Shown: positions 42,898-52,237, numbered from the stretch's first letter. The stretch is DNA of 64,000 nucleotides from Bacillota bacterium (GCA_023439125.1 JAEXOU010000005.1:868001-932000); one strand, 5' to 3'. A program made the numbers and translations. Notes: generated by a model not told the origin, from the letters alone.

Positions 42898-43099
42898 TGA
42901 GTTCGTAATACGTGACACTTCTTTTGAAACCGAGATAGATTTCGCTTATGAACTCTTACTCTCGTTTAATATTCACATTACCTGTGACTCGCTAAAAGAA
43001 GAAACGATAGGATATTTTTTCACGGCTTATGAGTCCAACTATCTTTGGTGGACTTACCAAACTTAGCATGCCAATACCATATCCTATCGTTTCTTCTTT
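42898..43099. other. Intergenic structured region downstream of the MCP gene
   Basis: The 416-base gap between GNAT and MCP has no gene. Two hairpins stand out: GTGAGTTCGTAA paired with TTATGAACTCTTAC (42898-42955), and a perfect 21-bp inverted repeat (AAAGAAGAAACGATAGGATA and its complement, 42995-43015/43079-43099) around 64 bases. The second probably terminates the MCP transcript on the minus strand. The first may be an unrelated structured RNA; I cannot assign a riboswitch class. Confidence 0.45.
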
Positions 43100-43163
43100 A
43101 TAAAAATCTTTGGACCAAAGTCCCTCCTATTATTGATAGACCCTAGTTACTTCCTGTTTTGGC

Positions 43164-44681
43164 CTACAATAATCTATTTAATTCTATAATTAATTGATTT
43201 AAAGCATCAACTTGTAAGGCTAAATTAGTGATATCATTGGAATTATCTTGTAACATAGCAGAAATGTCGGAGAACTGCTCGTTTTCATTTGTAATATCAT
43301 TCGCAATCTCTCCACTTAAAGAGATTGTGTTCTTAATTAATTTATCTTGTTGTACCTGCATTTTTGCTATGAATGATATCGCATCTACAGAATTCTTTAA
43401 CAACTCAAGCATTTCTCTTACCTGTTGAATCGTCAAATTAATCATTTTACTTTGCTGATGCATTTGATCTGCATTTTGATCAACGTATTTTACCGCATTC
43501 GTTGTACCTTCAATTACTCTAGATATTACATTACTTACACTATCCACAGAATTCTTTGTATTGTTAGCAAGTGTACCTACTTCATTGGCTACGACGGCAA
43601 ATCCTTTACCATAATCGCCAGCCCTAGCAGCTTCTATGGAAGCATTCAGAGCAAGTAGGTTAGTAGAAGTTGCAATCTCATTAATAATATCTAATGTTTT
43701 ATTAATTTCGTGAACGTCTCCTTGTAATTTTTTCATTACATCCAGCGTTTTAGAAGATGACATTTCCACTGCTTCACTAATTGTTCGTAAATTATTGAGT
43801 GCTTCTTCATTTGCTGTTGCCGTATTTAGTAGATTATTCGACATGAGACTGACTTGTTGGATTTTTTCATCCATGTGTAAATTGCTTTCATCCAAATCCA
43901 CTAATTTTTTCTTACTATGCTCGGTTTTATTTAACATAGTATCATTACTTTGAAGTAAGGTTTCGCAAATAGCTGTTATTTCTTGAGAAGCTGCGCTTTG
44001 ATTTTGTGAAGCTGACATTAATACGTTACTTGATTCGGATAATTCTGGAAGAATATGCTCAATGCCATTAAGAGTGCTTTGGAGTTTATCCAGTGAATTA
44101 TTCGCTATCTCGTTACCTTTATTTGATAATACTTCGTTAACGAGATAAATATCCAATATGATATATAGTATGTAAACAGTAAATGATAGAGCTAACATTA
44201 TAATCTCTTCCGTAAGGTTAATGTGCTTAGTAAATTGATTATAATTTAGGACTAAATATATTGCAGTCATTGAGAAATTGCAAACTAATGATATAATGGT
44301 TAACTTTTTCTCTTGTAAGAAAGCAAGAGCAGCTACAAAAAATATAACTAAAGTCCATGTGCAAAATGCAGGGAAACAAATATAGCAACATAGGAGGTTA
44401 ATAATATTGGAGCCAATTAATATTCCTTTAATTCGTTTATAATTCTTATCAGAAGAATCTATCTTATATCTATTTACCCAATATTTGATGTATATGACTT
44501 CACCAACACCTAAAATGGCATATGCAATACTAATCCACATAGGAGTACGTGAAAAAAGATTAAGTGGGATGCAAATAATTCGAAATACACCAGAGCCTAA
44601 AGTCACTAAGATCATAATTAATGAAATAAGACTAATAACTTTTTTTCTATAGTCGGATAAAATATCAACTTTATTCTTCAT
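43164..44681 (-). CDS. Methyl-accepting chemotaxis protein with polytopic membrane sensor
   Basis: A 505-aa receptor. Residues 15-190 contain about six hydrophobic segments and no large extracellular loop, so the sensor is membrane-embedded. The cytoplasmic part is a long coiled coil with the conserved tip INEIATSTNLLALNASIEAA followed by GKGFAVVANEVGTLA. There is no HAMP domain. It signals through CheW/CheA to the flagellar motor; the ligand is unknown. A TATAAT hexamer (44822-44827, minus strand) lies about 140 bases upstream. The 550-base upstream gap otherwise holds AT-rich DNA and the repeat at 44935. Confidence 0.9.
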   Translation of the reverse strand: MKNKVDILSDYRKKVISLISLIMILVTLGSGVFRIICIPLNLFSRTPMWISIAYAILGVGEVIYIKYWVNRYKIDSSDKNYKRIKGILIGSNIINLLCCYICFPAFCTWTLVIFFVAALAFLQEKKLTIISLVCNFSMTAIYLVLNYNQFTKHINLTEEIIMLALSFTVYILYIILDIYLVNEVLSNKGNEIANNSLDKLQSTLNGIEHILPELSESSNVLMSASQNQSAASQEITAICETLLQSNDTMLNKTEHSKKKLVDLDESNLHMDEKIQQVSLMSNNLLNTATANEEALNNLRTISEAVEMSSSKTLDVMKKLQGDVHEINKTLDIINEIATSTNLLALNASIEAARAGDYGKGFAVVANEVGTLANNTKNSVDSVSNVISRVIEGTTNAVKYVDQNADQMHQQSKMINLTIQQVREMLELLKNSVDAISFIAKMQVQQDKLIKNTISLSGEIANDITNENEQFSDISAMLQDNSNDITNLALQVDALNQLIIELNRLL

Positions 44682-44934
44682 TTAAATACACTCCTTTTGT
44701 AATTTAATCTAAATCTTCAGTAGTTACCTCAAATAGAATAGAATATCCACTTTTTGTGAATATATATAGAAATTTTTAGAATTTATAGAATTGATAGAAA
44801 TGAAATTCATATTATGCAATTATTATAACCTAAAATAAGGAAAAGTGAAACTATTTTTTCAAAAAAAAACAAAAAATTACCGATAAGTGCAAACGTTGCT
44901 TCTCTAAATAGTTCTCAAAAATTCCTTCCTTTTG

Positions 44935-45046
44935 GACGCTTTACAAGCACAGCTTTTGTTCCGCACCGTAGCGTAGCGTAGTGCGCATCCTGCGGAGCCT
45001 TTTTATATCATAGGAAATTCGGAGGAATTTCCCATGATATAAAAAA
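44935..45046. repeat. Composite element: GCGTAGCG hairpin plus family 2 palindrome
   Basis: CTTTACAAGCACAGCTTTTG, CACCGTAGCGTAGCGTAGTG and GCATCCTGCGGAGC precede a palindrome (45001-45046) with the core GGAAATTCGGAGGAATTTCC and arms TTTTATATCA/TGATATAAAA. The order and orientation match 29332-29478. Confidence 0.82.
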
Positions 45047-45234
45047 GTGGCTATTACAAAATAATCGTAATAACCACTTCTACCAAATATATTAATCATA
45101 CAGATTCTTCTCTTTGGGTACCATATAATAAAATGATACATCCTCTTTCGTTCAAAACCAATTATATTGTAATGCTAACTAATGAATCACTACGAATTAA
45201 AGATATGTTACCACACACCATACCCTAGAAAGTT

Positions 45235-45495
45235 TTAATATCCAGAATAACGTTGATAATATGCAATTTCGCACTCTGTCATACGTTTTAGTTCCTCATA
45301 TGCCTCCTCCTCAGAGCCAGAAAACGCGATCCAAAAATCCTGTCGTTCTCCTACCTTATAGACATGCCATAAACCATTTTCAAAAAAACAACCGATGGAA
45401 TCTGGACGGTTTGTTTTGAAGCTTGGAAAAATTCCATATTTCACTAAATCCTCACCCTTTTGCCGATAATAGTCTTCGTATTCTTTTTTTGTCAT
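45235..45495 (-). CDS. Small soluble protein (86 aa), possible immunity protein
   Basis: The start follows AAAGGAGAT. It reads TKKEYEDYYRQKGEDLVKYG, then CFFENGLWHVYKVGERQDFW and SGSEEEAYEELKRMTECEIA. It is acidic, soluble and without a signal. The pattern W-x-V-x7-9-ER...S-x-EEEA resembles small bacterial immunity proteins that partner polymorphic toxins, but I cannot name a Pfam family with confidence. It lies 22 bases downstream of what looks like the 3' remnant of another gene, which supports a toxin-immunity origin. Confidence 0.65.
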   Translation of the reverse strand: MTKKEYEDYYRQKGEDLVKYGIFPSFKTNRPDSIGCFFENGLWHVYKVGERQDFWIAFSGSEEEAYEELKRMTECEIAYYQRYSGY

Positions 45496-45517
45496 ACTTA
45501 TATCTCCTTTCTACTTA

Positions 45518-45628
45518 CTACCCACCAGCATCTCGAATGACTTTTTCCATATAAGCCTGATCATCATGACGATTTAGTGTACTAGGTGTAATATTGTAAG
45601 TACCTGTAAGCATAACTCTTATCTTGTC
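45518..45628 (-). pseudogene. C-terminal remnant of a larger gene, possibly a toxin tail
   Basis: A 36-codon open stretch on the minus strand (reading VMLTGTYNITPSTLNRHDD, then QAYMEKVIRDAGG and a stop) begins right after an in-frame TAG and has no ribosome site or suitable start of its own. It ends 22 bases before the 86-aa gene. It reads like the conserved C-terminal tail of a secreted toxin or phage-type protein. Which one is not clear. Confidence 0.45.
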
Positions 45629-45789
45629 CTACATAAATCCATTATATCAGTAACAATGTAATTGTCAATTTCATCATCTTTTATCATAATTTACCTTTCC
45701 GACTAATCCACAGTGCCTATAAACAGTATACACTTACTTAAGAAAAAGTAAGGAACTAATATTAATTTAATATGAGGTTTTCGCACTAA

Positions 45790-45943
45790 GGGCAGTATGA
45801 ATAAAGAATGAAGGGCGATGGTATATTTTCTTCGGCACGCTACGCTCACAACCCCCACAAAGTACGCGTGGGGACTTGTAAGGCACTCCGAAAAATACCA
45901 TCGCCCTTCATTCTTTTATACATATTCAGCTAGTGGACAGCCC
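45790..45943. repeat. Family 3 palindromic element, copy 3 (inverted)
   Basis: Arms AAAGAATGAAGGGCGATGGT and their complement (ending ATTCTTTT near 45917) enclose GTGGGGACTTGTAAGG and GCTCACAACCCCCAC, the reverse complement of the interior at 31902-32010. The ends GGGCAGTATGAATAAAG and CATATTCAGCTAGTGGACAG match the deleted copy at 12906. Confidence 0.82.
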
Positions 45944-45950
45944 AATATTA

Positions 45951-45984
45951 AAAAAGAAGAAACGATACACCGTTTCTTCTTTTT
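45951..45984 (-). terminator. Terminator of lepA
   Basis: AAAAAGAAGAAACG and CGTTTCTTCTTTTT form a perfect 14-bp stem with a 6-base loop. It lies 55 bases after the lepA stop; on the minus strand it ends in a T-rich arm. Confidence 0.85.
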
Positions 45985-46039
45985 AATCACAATTCCCACA
46001 AGCAAAGTTGAGCAACCCACCTGTGCAATTTTTTCAAAC

Positions 46040-47851
46040 TTAATTTTCGTCTAGTTTTAGCACGGACATAAACGCACTCTGTGGAATCTCAACGTTTCCA
46101 ACCTGGCGCATTCTCTTCTTACCTTCCTTCTGTTTTTCAAGAAGCTTCTTCTTACGGCTAATATCACCACCGTAACATTTCGCAAGAACGTCCTTACGCA
46201 TTGCTTTGATTGTCTCACGAGCAATTACCTTGCTTCCAATTGCCGCTTGAATTGGAATTTCAAACATCTGTCTTGGAATCTCATCCTTTAACTTTTCACA
46301 CATTCTTCTACCACGTTCATAAGCAGTTTCTGCATGAACAATAAAGGAAAGAGCATCCACTTCTTCTTTATTAATAAGAATATCTAATTTCACTAATTTT
46401 GATGGAACATAACCCTTTAATTCATAATCAAAAGAAGCATAACCTTTGGATCTTGATTTTAAGGCATCAAAGAAATCGTAAATAATCTCATTTAGTGGAA
46501 GTTCATACTTTAACAACGCTCTTGTTGTTTCCATATATTCCATTCCAAGGTAAATACCACGACGTTCTTGGCATAACGTCATGATTGCCCCAACAAACTC
46601 TGTTGTCACCATGATTTCAGCAGAAACAAATGGTTCCTCCATATGCTCAATTTCGGATGGATCAGGAAGATTGGATGGATTTGTAATATCAAGTACCTCG
46701 CCATTTGTCTTGAATACTTTATAGATAACGCTTGGTGCAGTCGTAACTAAATCTAGATTATACTCACGCTCTAAACGCTCCTGTATAATTTCAAGATGTA
46801 ATAATCCTAAGAATCCACAACGGAAACCAAACCCTAATGCAATCGAGGTTTCTGGTTCAAATTGTAAGGATGCATCATTTAATTGAAGCTTATCTAAGGC
46901 ATCACGTAAATCAGGATACTTTGCACCATCCGCTGGATATAAACCACAGTAAACCATAGGATTTACTTTTTTATAACCTGGAAGTGGGTGAACACATGGG
47001 TTGTCAGCATCTGTTACTGTATCACCAACCGTTGTATCCTTTACATTTTTCAAACTAGCAGTAATGTAACCAACCATACCTGCAGATAACTCATCTGCTG
47101 GAATGTATTGACCTGGCCCGAAAACACCTAGTTCTACGACATCGGCTTCTGCTCCTGTCGCCATCATACGAATTGTTGTACCCTTTCTAACGGTACCTTC
47201 CACAACTCGACAAAAGATAATAACACCTTTATAAGAATCATACACTGAATCAAATATCAATGCTTGCAGTGGAGCATTCCTATCACCTGCTGGGCTCGGA
47301 AGTTTATGAACGATTGCTTCTAATACATCATCGATATTTAAACCAGTCTTAGCAGAAATTTGTGGAGCATCATGAGCCTCTAATCCAATAATGTCTTCAA
47401 TTTCAGCAATTACACGTTCTGGATCTGCACTTGGTAAATCAATCTTATTAATTACAGGGATTACCTCAAGGTTATGATCGAGTGCAAGGTAGACGTTTGC
47501 TAAAGTCTGTGCTTCGATTCCCTGCGCTGCATCCACAACTAGAATAGCACCTTCGCATGCTGCTAAGCTTCGAGAAACTTCATAATTAAAATCGACATGG
47601 CCAGGAGTATCAATTAAGTTAAATACATACTCTTCCCCATTTTTAGCTTTGTAGACAGTACGAACCGTTTGCGCTTTAATTGTAATTCCGCGCTCACGTT
47701 CCAGATCCATATTATCGAGAACCTGTGCCTGCATTTCTCTACTTGTAAGCAATCCTGTTTTCTCAATGATACGGTCGGCTAATGTTGATTTACCGTGATC
47801 TATATGAGCAATAATACAAAAATTTCGAATTCTACTTTGGTCAACTGACAT
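46040..47851 (-). CDS. lepA: Elongation factor 4 (LepA)
   Basis: A 603-aa translational GTPase involved in back-translocation or ribosome assembly. The G motifs are AHIDHGKSTLADR (G1), RGITI, DTPGHVDF (G3) and NKIDLPSADPE (G4). The EF4-specific C-terminal domain is present (KKKLLEKQKEGKKRMRQVG). Upstream lie spoIIP, gpr and, divergently, rpsT, the conserved Firmicute order. hemW, the usual next gene, is displaced by about 4 kb. Confidence 0.96.
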   Translation of the reverse strand: MSVDQSRIRNFCIIAHIDHGKSTLADRIIEKTGLLTSREMQAQVLDNMDLERERGITIKAQTVRTVYKAKNGEEYVFNLIDTPGHVDFNYEVSRSLAACEGAILVVDAAQGIEAQTLANVYLALDHNLEVIPVINKIDLPSADPERVIAEIEDIIGLEAHDAPQISAKTGLNIDDVLEAIVHKLPSPAGDRNAPLQALIFDSVYDSYKGVIIFCRVVEGTVRKGTTIRMMATGAEADVVELGVFGPGQYIPADELSAGMVGYITASLKNVKDTTVGDTVTDADNPCVHPLPGYKKVNPMVYCGLYPADGAKYPDLRDALDKLQLNDASLQFEPETSIALGFGFRCGFLGLLHLEIIQERLEREYNLDLVTTAPSVIYKVFKTNGEVLDITNPSNLPDPSEIEHMEEPFVSAEIMVTTEFVGAIMTLCQERRGIYLGMEYMETTRALLKYELPLNEIIYDFFDALKSRSKGYASFDYELKGYVPSKLVKLDILINKEEVDALSFIVHAETAYERGRRMCEKLKDEIPRQMFEIPIQAAIGSKVIARETIKAMRKDVLAKCYGGDISRKKKLLEKQKEGKKRMRQVGNVEIPQSAFMSVLKLDEN

Positions 47852-48065
47852 ATTTCCTCCTAGTATATGTAATCACATATACATTCTAAAGTTCGTTACC
47901 AGCCTATTTCATTCGTTACTAATAAATCATTCCTCTGATTCATCAATAATTTCGTTGATAGATAATTCATTCCTCTTGGTTCATAATCCAATGGATAAAA
48001 ATAGGTCATGGTTCTTTCCATACGCGATATTATAACATATGTCTCAAACGCTGACAAGGTACGGT

Positions 48066-49436
48066 TTATGGATTACTTAGCATTTGATTTAATATATTAG
48101 CTAGTGGTTCCATTGCGTTATAGGCTTCCATCACTGTATTGTTCGCAGTACCAAGTTCGATCAATAAACTACGTTCTCTTAAATGCATATTATATCGATA
48201 ATTTTTCAGATAATTCCTAACTACAAAACCTGGATACAGCTTACGCCCAACCAAAGCTGTTTGCAAACTAAAACCAAGATTCGCCTGTAGATTTGGATTG
48301 TCTAAACGTTCAATTGGCCCTGACTGATTTCGGCTTAACCCGTTAAATAACATGATTTGTGCACAATCCTTGCCATTAATAGTTGTCACCCGCTTTTCAC
48401 CACTGTCTCTATGTAAGTCAATCACAACTTCAATACTTGGATTATCAGCTAATATCTTTTCTATGTTTGGTAGCGCAGTACTATATGCAAAATTACGATT
48501 ACCACTTCCATCTGGCAAGCGATCATAAGCAGTTTTGTCATGGTAAACGTTATACCCCATATCCGTTAATAATTCTGTAAGATAATTTCCTGCCCCTACT
48601 ACTGTATCTGCTTCTACATTTGACTTACTATCGATATAGGTTTCACTTGCATGAGTATGATAAATAAGTATTTGTGGAACCTCGCTATTTTTCTCAATAG
48701 AAAAGTTCATACCAAATAATTTTTTTGTGTCAAAAACCTCTTTTGTGGCCTCGGTCGAAGAATCCACCACATAATAGTTCGAGAGTAAATAGTCATAATC
48801 AAGTAGCTTTGACATATCATATTGAGTTTTTATAAAATTGCTGACTGAAATTGCTTCATTATGTAACGTTTCTCCATTCTTTGCCGCTTCTAATGCTTTC
48901 TTATATTCAGGCAACATTTCTACATCACCTGGTAAGTACTCAACGATTAATTTATCCTGTGCCTCTGTAGTTTGATTCAAAACGGATTCGTTTTCTTGTT
49001 CAGCCAAATTAGTAAGTTCTGAATCAACGATAACATCAATATTATTATCATCTGCTATATACCAATCATCTGCTAATTCGTAATCTTCGTTATAATCCTC
49101 ATTCTCTGTATCCTCTTCATTCTCCAAAATAATCTTTCCCTGATGCATCGAATAATAATTTAAGGACACACTCTCTGCTACCGTCGAAAATACGGTGTTC
49201 TTCGAAGTTTCTTCCTTGGCTACATAAGAAAATACATGATTCTCCTTTGATGAAATAGACAAATAGATAGATTGTACAACACTAACGCCAAGTTTTTTCA
49301 TGCTTTTTGACATATCATCAGAAGCAAGGGCAACAACTCCTTTTATAATAATAATGCCTGCAATAATAATGATAAACATGAATATGATACGGTAGATTGT
49401 TATTTCTCTCCTTGATAATCTACGCCGTCTTCTCAT
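48066..49436 (-). CDS. spoIIP: Stage II sporulation protein P
   Basis: A 456-aa cell-wall amidase/endopeptidase that, with SpoIID and SpoIIM, thins the septum and drives engulfment. A basic start (MRRRRRLSRRE) and one transmembrane span (about residues 13-32) precede a long acidic linker. The SpoIIP domain begins around residue 245: ILIYHTHASETYID, VVIDLHRDSG and LLIELGTANNTV. In Bacillus it is under sigma-E control after gpr, as here. It is longer than Bacillus SpoIIP (about 400 aa) because of the linker. Confidence 0.94.
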   Translation of the reverse strand: MRRRRRLSRREITIYRIIFMFIIIIAGIIIIKGVVALASDDMSKSMKKLGVSVVQSIYLSISSKENHVFSYVAKEETSKNTVFSTVAESVSLNYYSMHQGKIILENEEDTENEDYNEDYELADDWYIADDNNIDVIVDSELTNLAEQENESVLNQTTEAQDKLIVEYLPGDVEMLPEYKKALEAAKNGETLHNEAISVSNFIKTQYDMSKLLDYDYLLSNYYVVDSSTEATKEVFDTKKLFGMNFSIEKNSEVPQILIYHTHASETYIDSKSNVEADTVVGAGNYLTELLTDMGYNVYHDKTAYDRLPDGSGNRNFAYSTALPNIEKILADNPSIEVVIDLHRDSGEKRVTTINGKDCAQIMLFNGLSRNQSGPIERLDNPNLQANLGFSLQTALVGRKLYPGFVVRNYLKNYRYNMHLRERSLLIELGTANNTVMEAYNAMEPLANILNQMLSNP

Positions 49437-49639
49437 AACATCCCATTCCTTTTTTTAATAAATTAACGAATGAATTACACCTCAATTTCCATTACTGACA
49501 AAACTCAACTAGTTACTTAAATACTAAACATATGATATCCTAGTTGAAATCTTAGAATTCAATTGAATCATATGTTTAGTTTAAAACAATGGTAATTACA
49601 AACTTAAAACGTTCTTTTCTATGTTGAAATATAATAACT

Positions 49640-50560
49640 CTAAATCTGATGGAAGCAAGAATTGAGCGCCTCTGAAATCGTATAGCTAATACATTTCATC
49701 GACTCGTCAATATTCTTTGGTGTTACAAACATATTATGAACTGATTGGTGTTGTGTGACTTCAGAAAGAAACTTTCTTATTTCATCGTCAGAAAAACCTT
49801 GACTATTCAACATATTTCCCATAGAATCACAAACAATTGTTGTCGCATCGACAACTGTCGGTACTCCAATTGCTACTACCTTTACACCTAAGCTTTCCTC
49901 GTTTAGTGCCTTACGATTATTACCGATTCCAGCTCCTGGACTAATGCCCGTATCAGAAATCTGTATGGTCGTGTTAAGCCTCTGGACCGAACGAGCTGCT
50001 AATGCATCAATTGCAAGAATTACTGATGGCTTGGTCTCTTTCACAACGCCTCGAATGATTTCGACAGCTTCCATACCTGTCTGTGCCATAACCCCTGGCG
50101 CGATTGCGCTAACACAGGATAAATGATTTTTCTTCTCAAATTCTTCTCCATATTCACGAATCAGATGTCTTGTTATAAACAAATTATCTACAACCCATGG
50201 TCCTAAAGCATCCGGTGTTACCTCTCGATTTCCAAGACCAACAATCATTACACCATCTTTTCCGGCATCACCAATCACCTTTAATATAACTTTCCCAATT
50301 TCTTCACTGATCGAACTATGGTACTCATCATCTTTTTTTTGAAGTTTTTCTGCTTCAATTGTTATATATGTTCCCATTGGTTTTTGCATTGCTTTTGCAC
50401 CATGTTCATCTTTAATCAATACAGTTGTTATCTTCATATCCTTATCTTTAATAACCTCTTGTGTTAACTCAACGCCCTTGATCTCCACATCATCTTCTTC
50501 AAAGCTCTCACGAGCTTCTAAAGCGAGATCAGTACGAACATTTTTTAGCCCTTTAATCAT
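49640..50560 (-). CDS. gpr: Germination protease (GPR)
   Basis: A 306-aa protease that degrades small acid-soluble spore proteins during germination. It begins MIKGLKNVRTDLALEARESF, with the conserved RTDLA-E around the zymogen processing site, so a short pro-segment is likely. Core motifs are IVGLGNREVTPDALGPWVV and IAIDALAARSVQRLNTTIQI. In Bacillus the gene is sigma-G controlled. It is divergent from rpsT, with spoIIP 200 bases downstream. Confidence 0.94.
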   Translation of the reverse strand: MIKGLKNVRTDLALEARESFEEDDVEIKGVELTQEVIKDKDMKITTVLIKDEHGAKAMQKPMGTYITIEAEKLQKKDDEYHSSISEEIGKVILKVIGDAGKDGVMIVGLGNREVTPDALGPWVVDNLFITRHLIREYGEEFEKKNHLSCVSAIAPGVMAQTGMEAVEIIRGVVKETKPSVILAIDALAARSVQRLNTTIQISDTGISPGAGIGNNRKALNEESLGVKVVAIGVPTVVDATTIVCDSMGNMLNSQGFSDDEIRKFLSEVTQHQSVHNMFVTPKNIDESMKCISYTISEALNSCFHQI

Positions 50561-50639
50561 AAAGCATTCTCCTTTTAATTTATGCTATCTCTTATCTTCT
50601 CATTCCATAAGTTTGTTTCATTTAGCATCAAAATATGTA

Positions 50640-50668
50640 TTGACAACAATCTAAAATTATACTATGAT
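50640..50668 (+). promoter_or_regulatory. Sigma-A promoter of rpsT
   Basis: TTGACA at 50640-50645, 17 bases and TATGAT at 50663-50668, giving a leader of about 180 bases. Confidence 0.82.
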
Positions 50669-50726
50669 ATAACAGAATGTTTTCATGTAATTATTAGTGC
50701 ACTCTCACATATTCAGCGCTATGGTC

Positions 50727-50781
50727 GACGTGAAACGATTATTATTTACTATGAAACGTCCGTGTCCGGATCCATAGTAAA
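50727..50781 (+). promoter_or_regulatory. Structured leader of rpsT, possible autoregulatory site
   Basis: TTTACTATG and CATAGTAAA (50745-50753/50773-50781) form a 9-bp stem capped by TCCG/CGGA. The competing pair GACGT (50727-50731)/ACGTC (50756-50760) cannot form at the same time. No T-run follows, so it is not a terminator. Ribosomal proteins often bind their own leaders; whether S20 does here is unknown. Confidence 0.45.
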
Positions 50782-50855
50782 ATTATGAGCGTATTTACTC
50801 ATAAGTAACTTCATGCATAACGAAAAAATTGGAAAGTTATTTGGAGGATTACACA

Positions 50856-51119
50856 ATGGCAAACATTAAATCTGCTAAGAAAAGAATTAAGGTTATCGAG
50901 ACTAAGACATTAAGAAATAAGGCTATCAAATCTAAAGTTAAAACATTAGTAAAGAAAGTTGACGCTGCAGTTGCTGCAGGTGACAAAGCTCTTGCTACTA
51001 CATGTTTAAACGAAGCTGTTGTAGCTATCGATAAAGCTGCTGCTAAGGGCGTTTACCACAAAAACACAGCTGGTAGAAAAGTTGGTCGTTTAGCAAAAGC
51101 TGTTAACTCTATTGCTTAA
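50856..51119 (+). CDS. rpsT: 30S ribosomal protein S20
   Basis: An 87-aa, Lys/Ala-rich helical protein that binds the 5' domain of 16S rRNA. It reads MANIKSAKKRIKVIETKTLR, then KGVYHKNTAGRKVGRLAKAV. The start at 50856 follows TTGGAGGATT. It has its own promoter and a strong terminator, so it is monocistronic. Confidence 0.97.
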   Translation: MANIKSAKKRIKVIETKTLRNKAIKSKVKTLVKKVDAAVAAGDKALATTCLNEAVVAIDKAAAKGVYHKNTAGRKVGRLAKAVNSIA

Positions 51120-51170
51120 TTCTATCATTACATGATGAAGCTGAATACAGTTTCATTTGTTCAGATTTAA

Positions 51171-51212
51171 ATAGGCTATCGTTTCATATTTGAAACGATA
51201 GCCTATTTTTTT
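51171..51212 (+). terminator. Terminator of rpsT
   Basis: ATAGGCTATCGTTTCA and TGAAACGATAGCCTAT form a perfect 16-bp stem followed by TTTTTTT. Confidence 0.95.
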
Positions 51213-51220
51213 ATATCTCA

Positions 51221-51336
51221 TGTCATTTTGCACATAGAAATGTTATGAGCATGGGATGACAAACATAATTCATCCGCAACACGCTCTCGCTTGAATGAAG
51301 TTCGTAGCGGTACATAAGGGCCTAAAACACAGGCCC
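51221..51336. repeat. Family 1 element, half copy in reverse orientation
   Basis: It contains the right half only: TGTCATTTTGCACATAGAAA, then ATGGGATGACAAACATAATT, CGCAACACGCTCTCGC and GGTACATAAGGGCC, ending at the apical turn (AACACAGGCCCG). The break falls exactly at the top of the hairpin and abuts the stop codon of the TtcA-like gene. Confidence 0.82.
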
Positions 51337-51337
51337 G

Positions 51338-52177
51338 TCAAATATTAGCTCTATCTTGATAATCATCTAAGAAATTATACTTGATATCCCCGTTATGATA
51401 GCCAATGATTGTTTTTAGATTGACATCATGTACACTCTTAAATATATTCATCGCAATATTAGGATTTACTTCACACAAGCGTTGAATTAATAACTTCATC
51501 TCTTTACGTTTAGAGCTACTAGCATTCTCATCCGTAGAGCAATTTTCTGTAAAGCGACAGGCACACTGAAGGAAATGTAAATCATTGTATTGTCTCCATT
51601 GGATTACTGCCTCTTCTCTCACAAGATACAATGGGCGAATTAATTCCATCCCCTCAAAATTTTTACTATGGAGCTTTGGCATCATCGTCTGAATTTGAGC
51701 TCCGTATAACATACCCATTAAGATGGTTTCAACTACATCATCAAAGTGATGACCAAGTGCAATTTTATTGCAACCTAGCTCCTTCGCATGCTTATATAAA
51801 TATCCGCGTCGCATTCTTGCACAAAGATAGCAAGGAGAATCTTCGATATCAGCAACAATATTAAAGATGTCAGATTCAAACATATGAATCGGAATGTTTA
51901 ATAACTCTGCATTATCTATGATCATCTGACGATTCGTCTTGTGATAGCCTGGGTCCATTACTAAGAACTTAACTTCAAACTGCATCTTTCCGTGACGCTG
52001 TAATTCTTGCATCAGCTTAGCAAGTAACATGGAATCCTTGCCACCAGACATGCAGACTGCTATCTTATCGCCTTCTTGAATCAAATCATAGTTTTGAATT
52101 CCTTTAATAAATGGTCTCCAAATTTCCTTACGAAATCTTTTCACAATACTACGCTCTATTTCTTGAAATCGCTCCAT
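51338..52177 (-). CDS. TtcA/TilS-type PP-loop ATPase, probable tRNA thiolation enzyme
   Basis: A 279-aa protein. The adenylating PP-loop is AVCMSGGKDSMLLAKLM (about residues 40-56); DSPCYLCARMRRG supplies a C-x2-C pair, and HHFDDVVETILMGMLYG is the conserved acidic motif. Extra cysteines (FLQCACRFTENC) probably complete a [4Fe-4S] site. TtcA makes 2-thiocytidine at tRNA position 32, the closest known activity. Its last codons touch a truncated family 1 repeat, which may have replaced the original C-terminus. Confidence 0.86.
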   Translation of the reverse strand: MERFQEIERSIVKRFRKEIWRPFIKGIQNYDLIQEGDKIAVCMSGGKDSMLLAKLMQELQRHGKMQFEVKFLVMDPGYHKTNRQMIIDNAELLNIPIHMFESDIFNIVADIEDSPCYLCARMRRGYLYKHAKELGCNKIALGHHFDDVVETILMGMLYGAQIQTMMPKLHSKNFEGMELIRPLYLVREEAVIQWRQYNDLHFLQCACRFTENCSTDENASSSKRKEMKLLIQRLCEVNPNIAMNIFKSVHDVNLKTIIGYHNGDIKYNFLDDYQDRANI

Positions 52178-52237
52178 TTTCTCACCTCAATAAATAATTT
52201 ACATAAACTGATTTCCCTTGATACGTCTGCACATACC

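Noticed and set aside
44860..44900. CCGATAAG resembling a sigma-D flagellar promoter near the MCP gene
   Set aside because: It is on the wrong strand relative to the MCP gene and lacks a TAAA box at the right distance.
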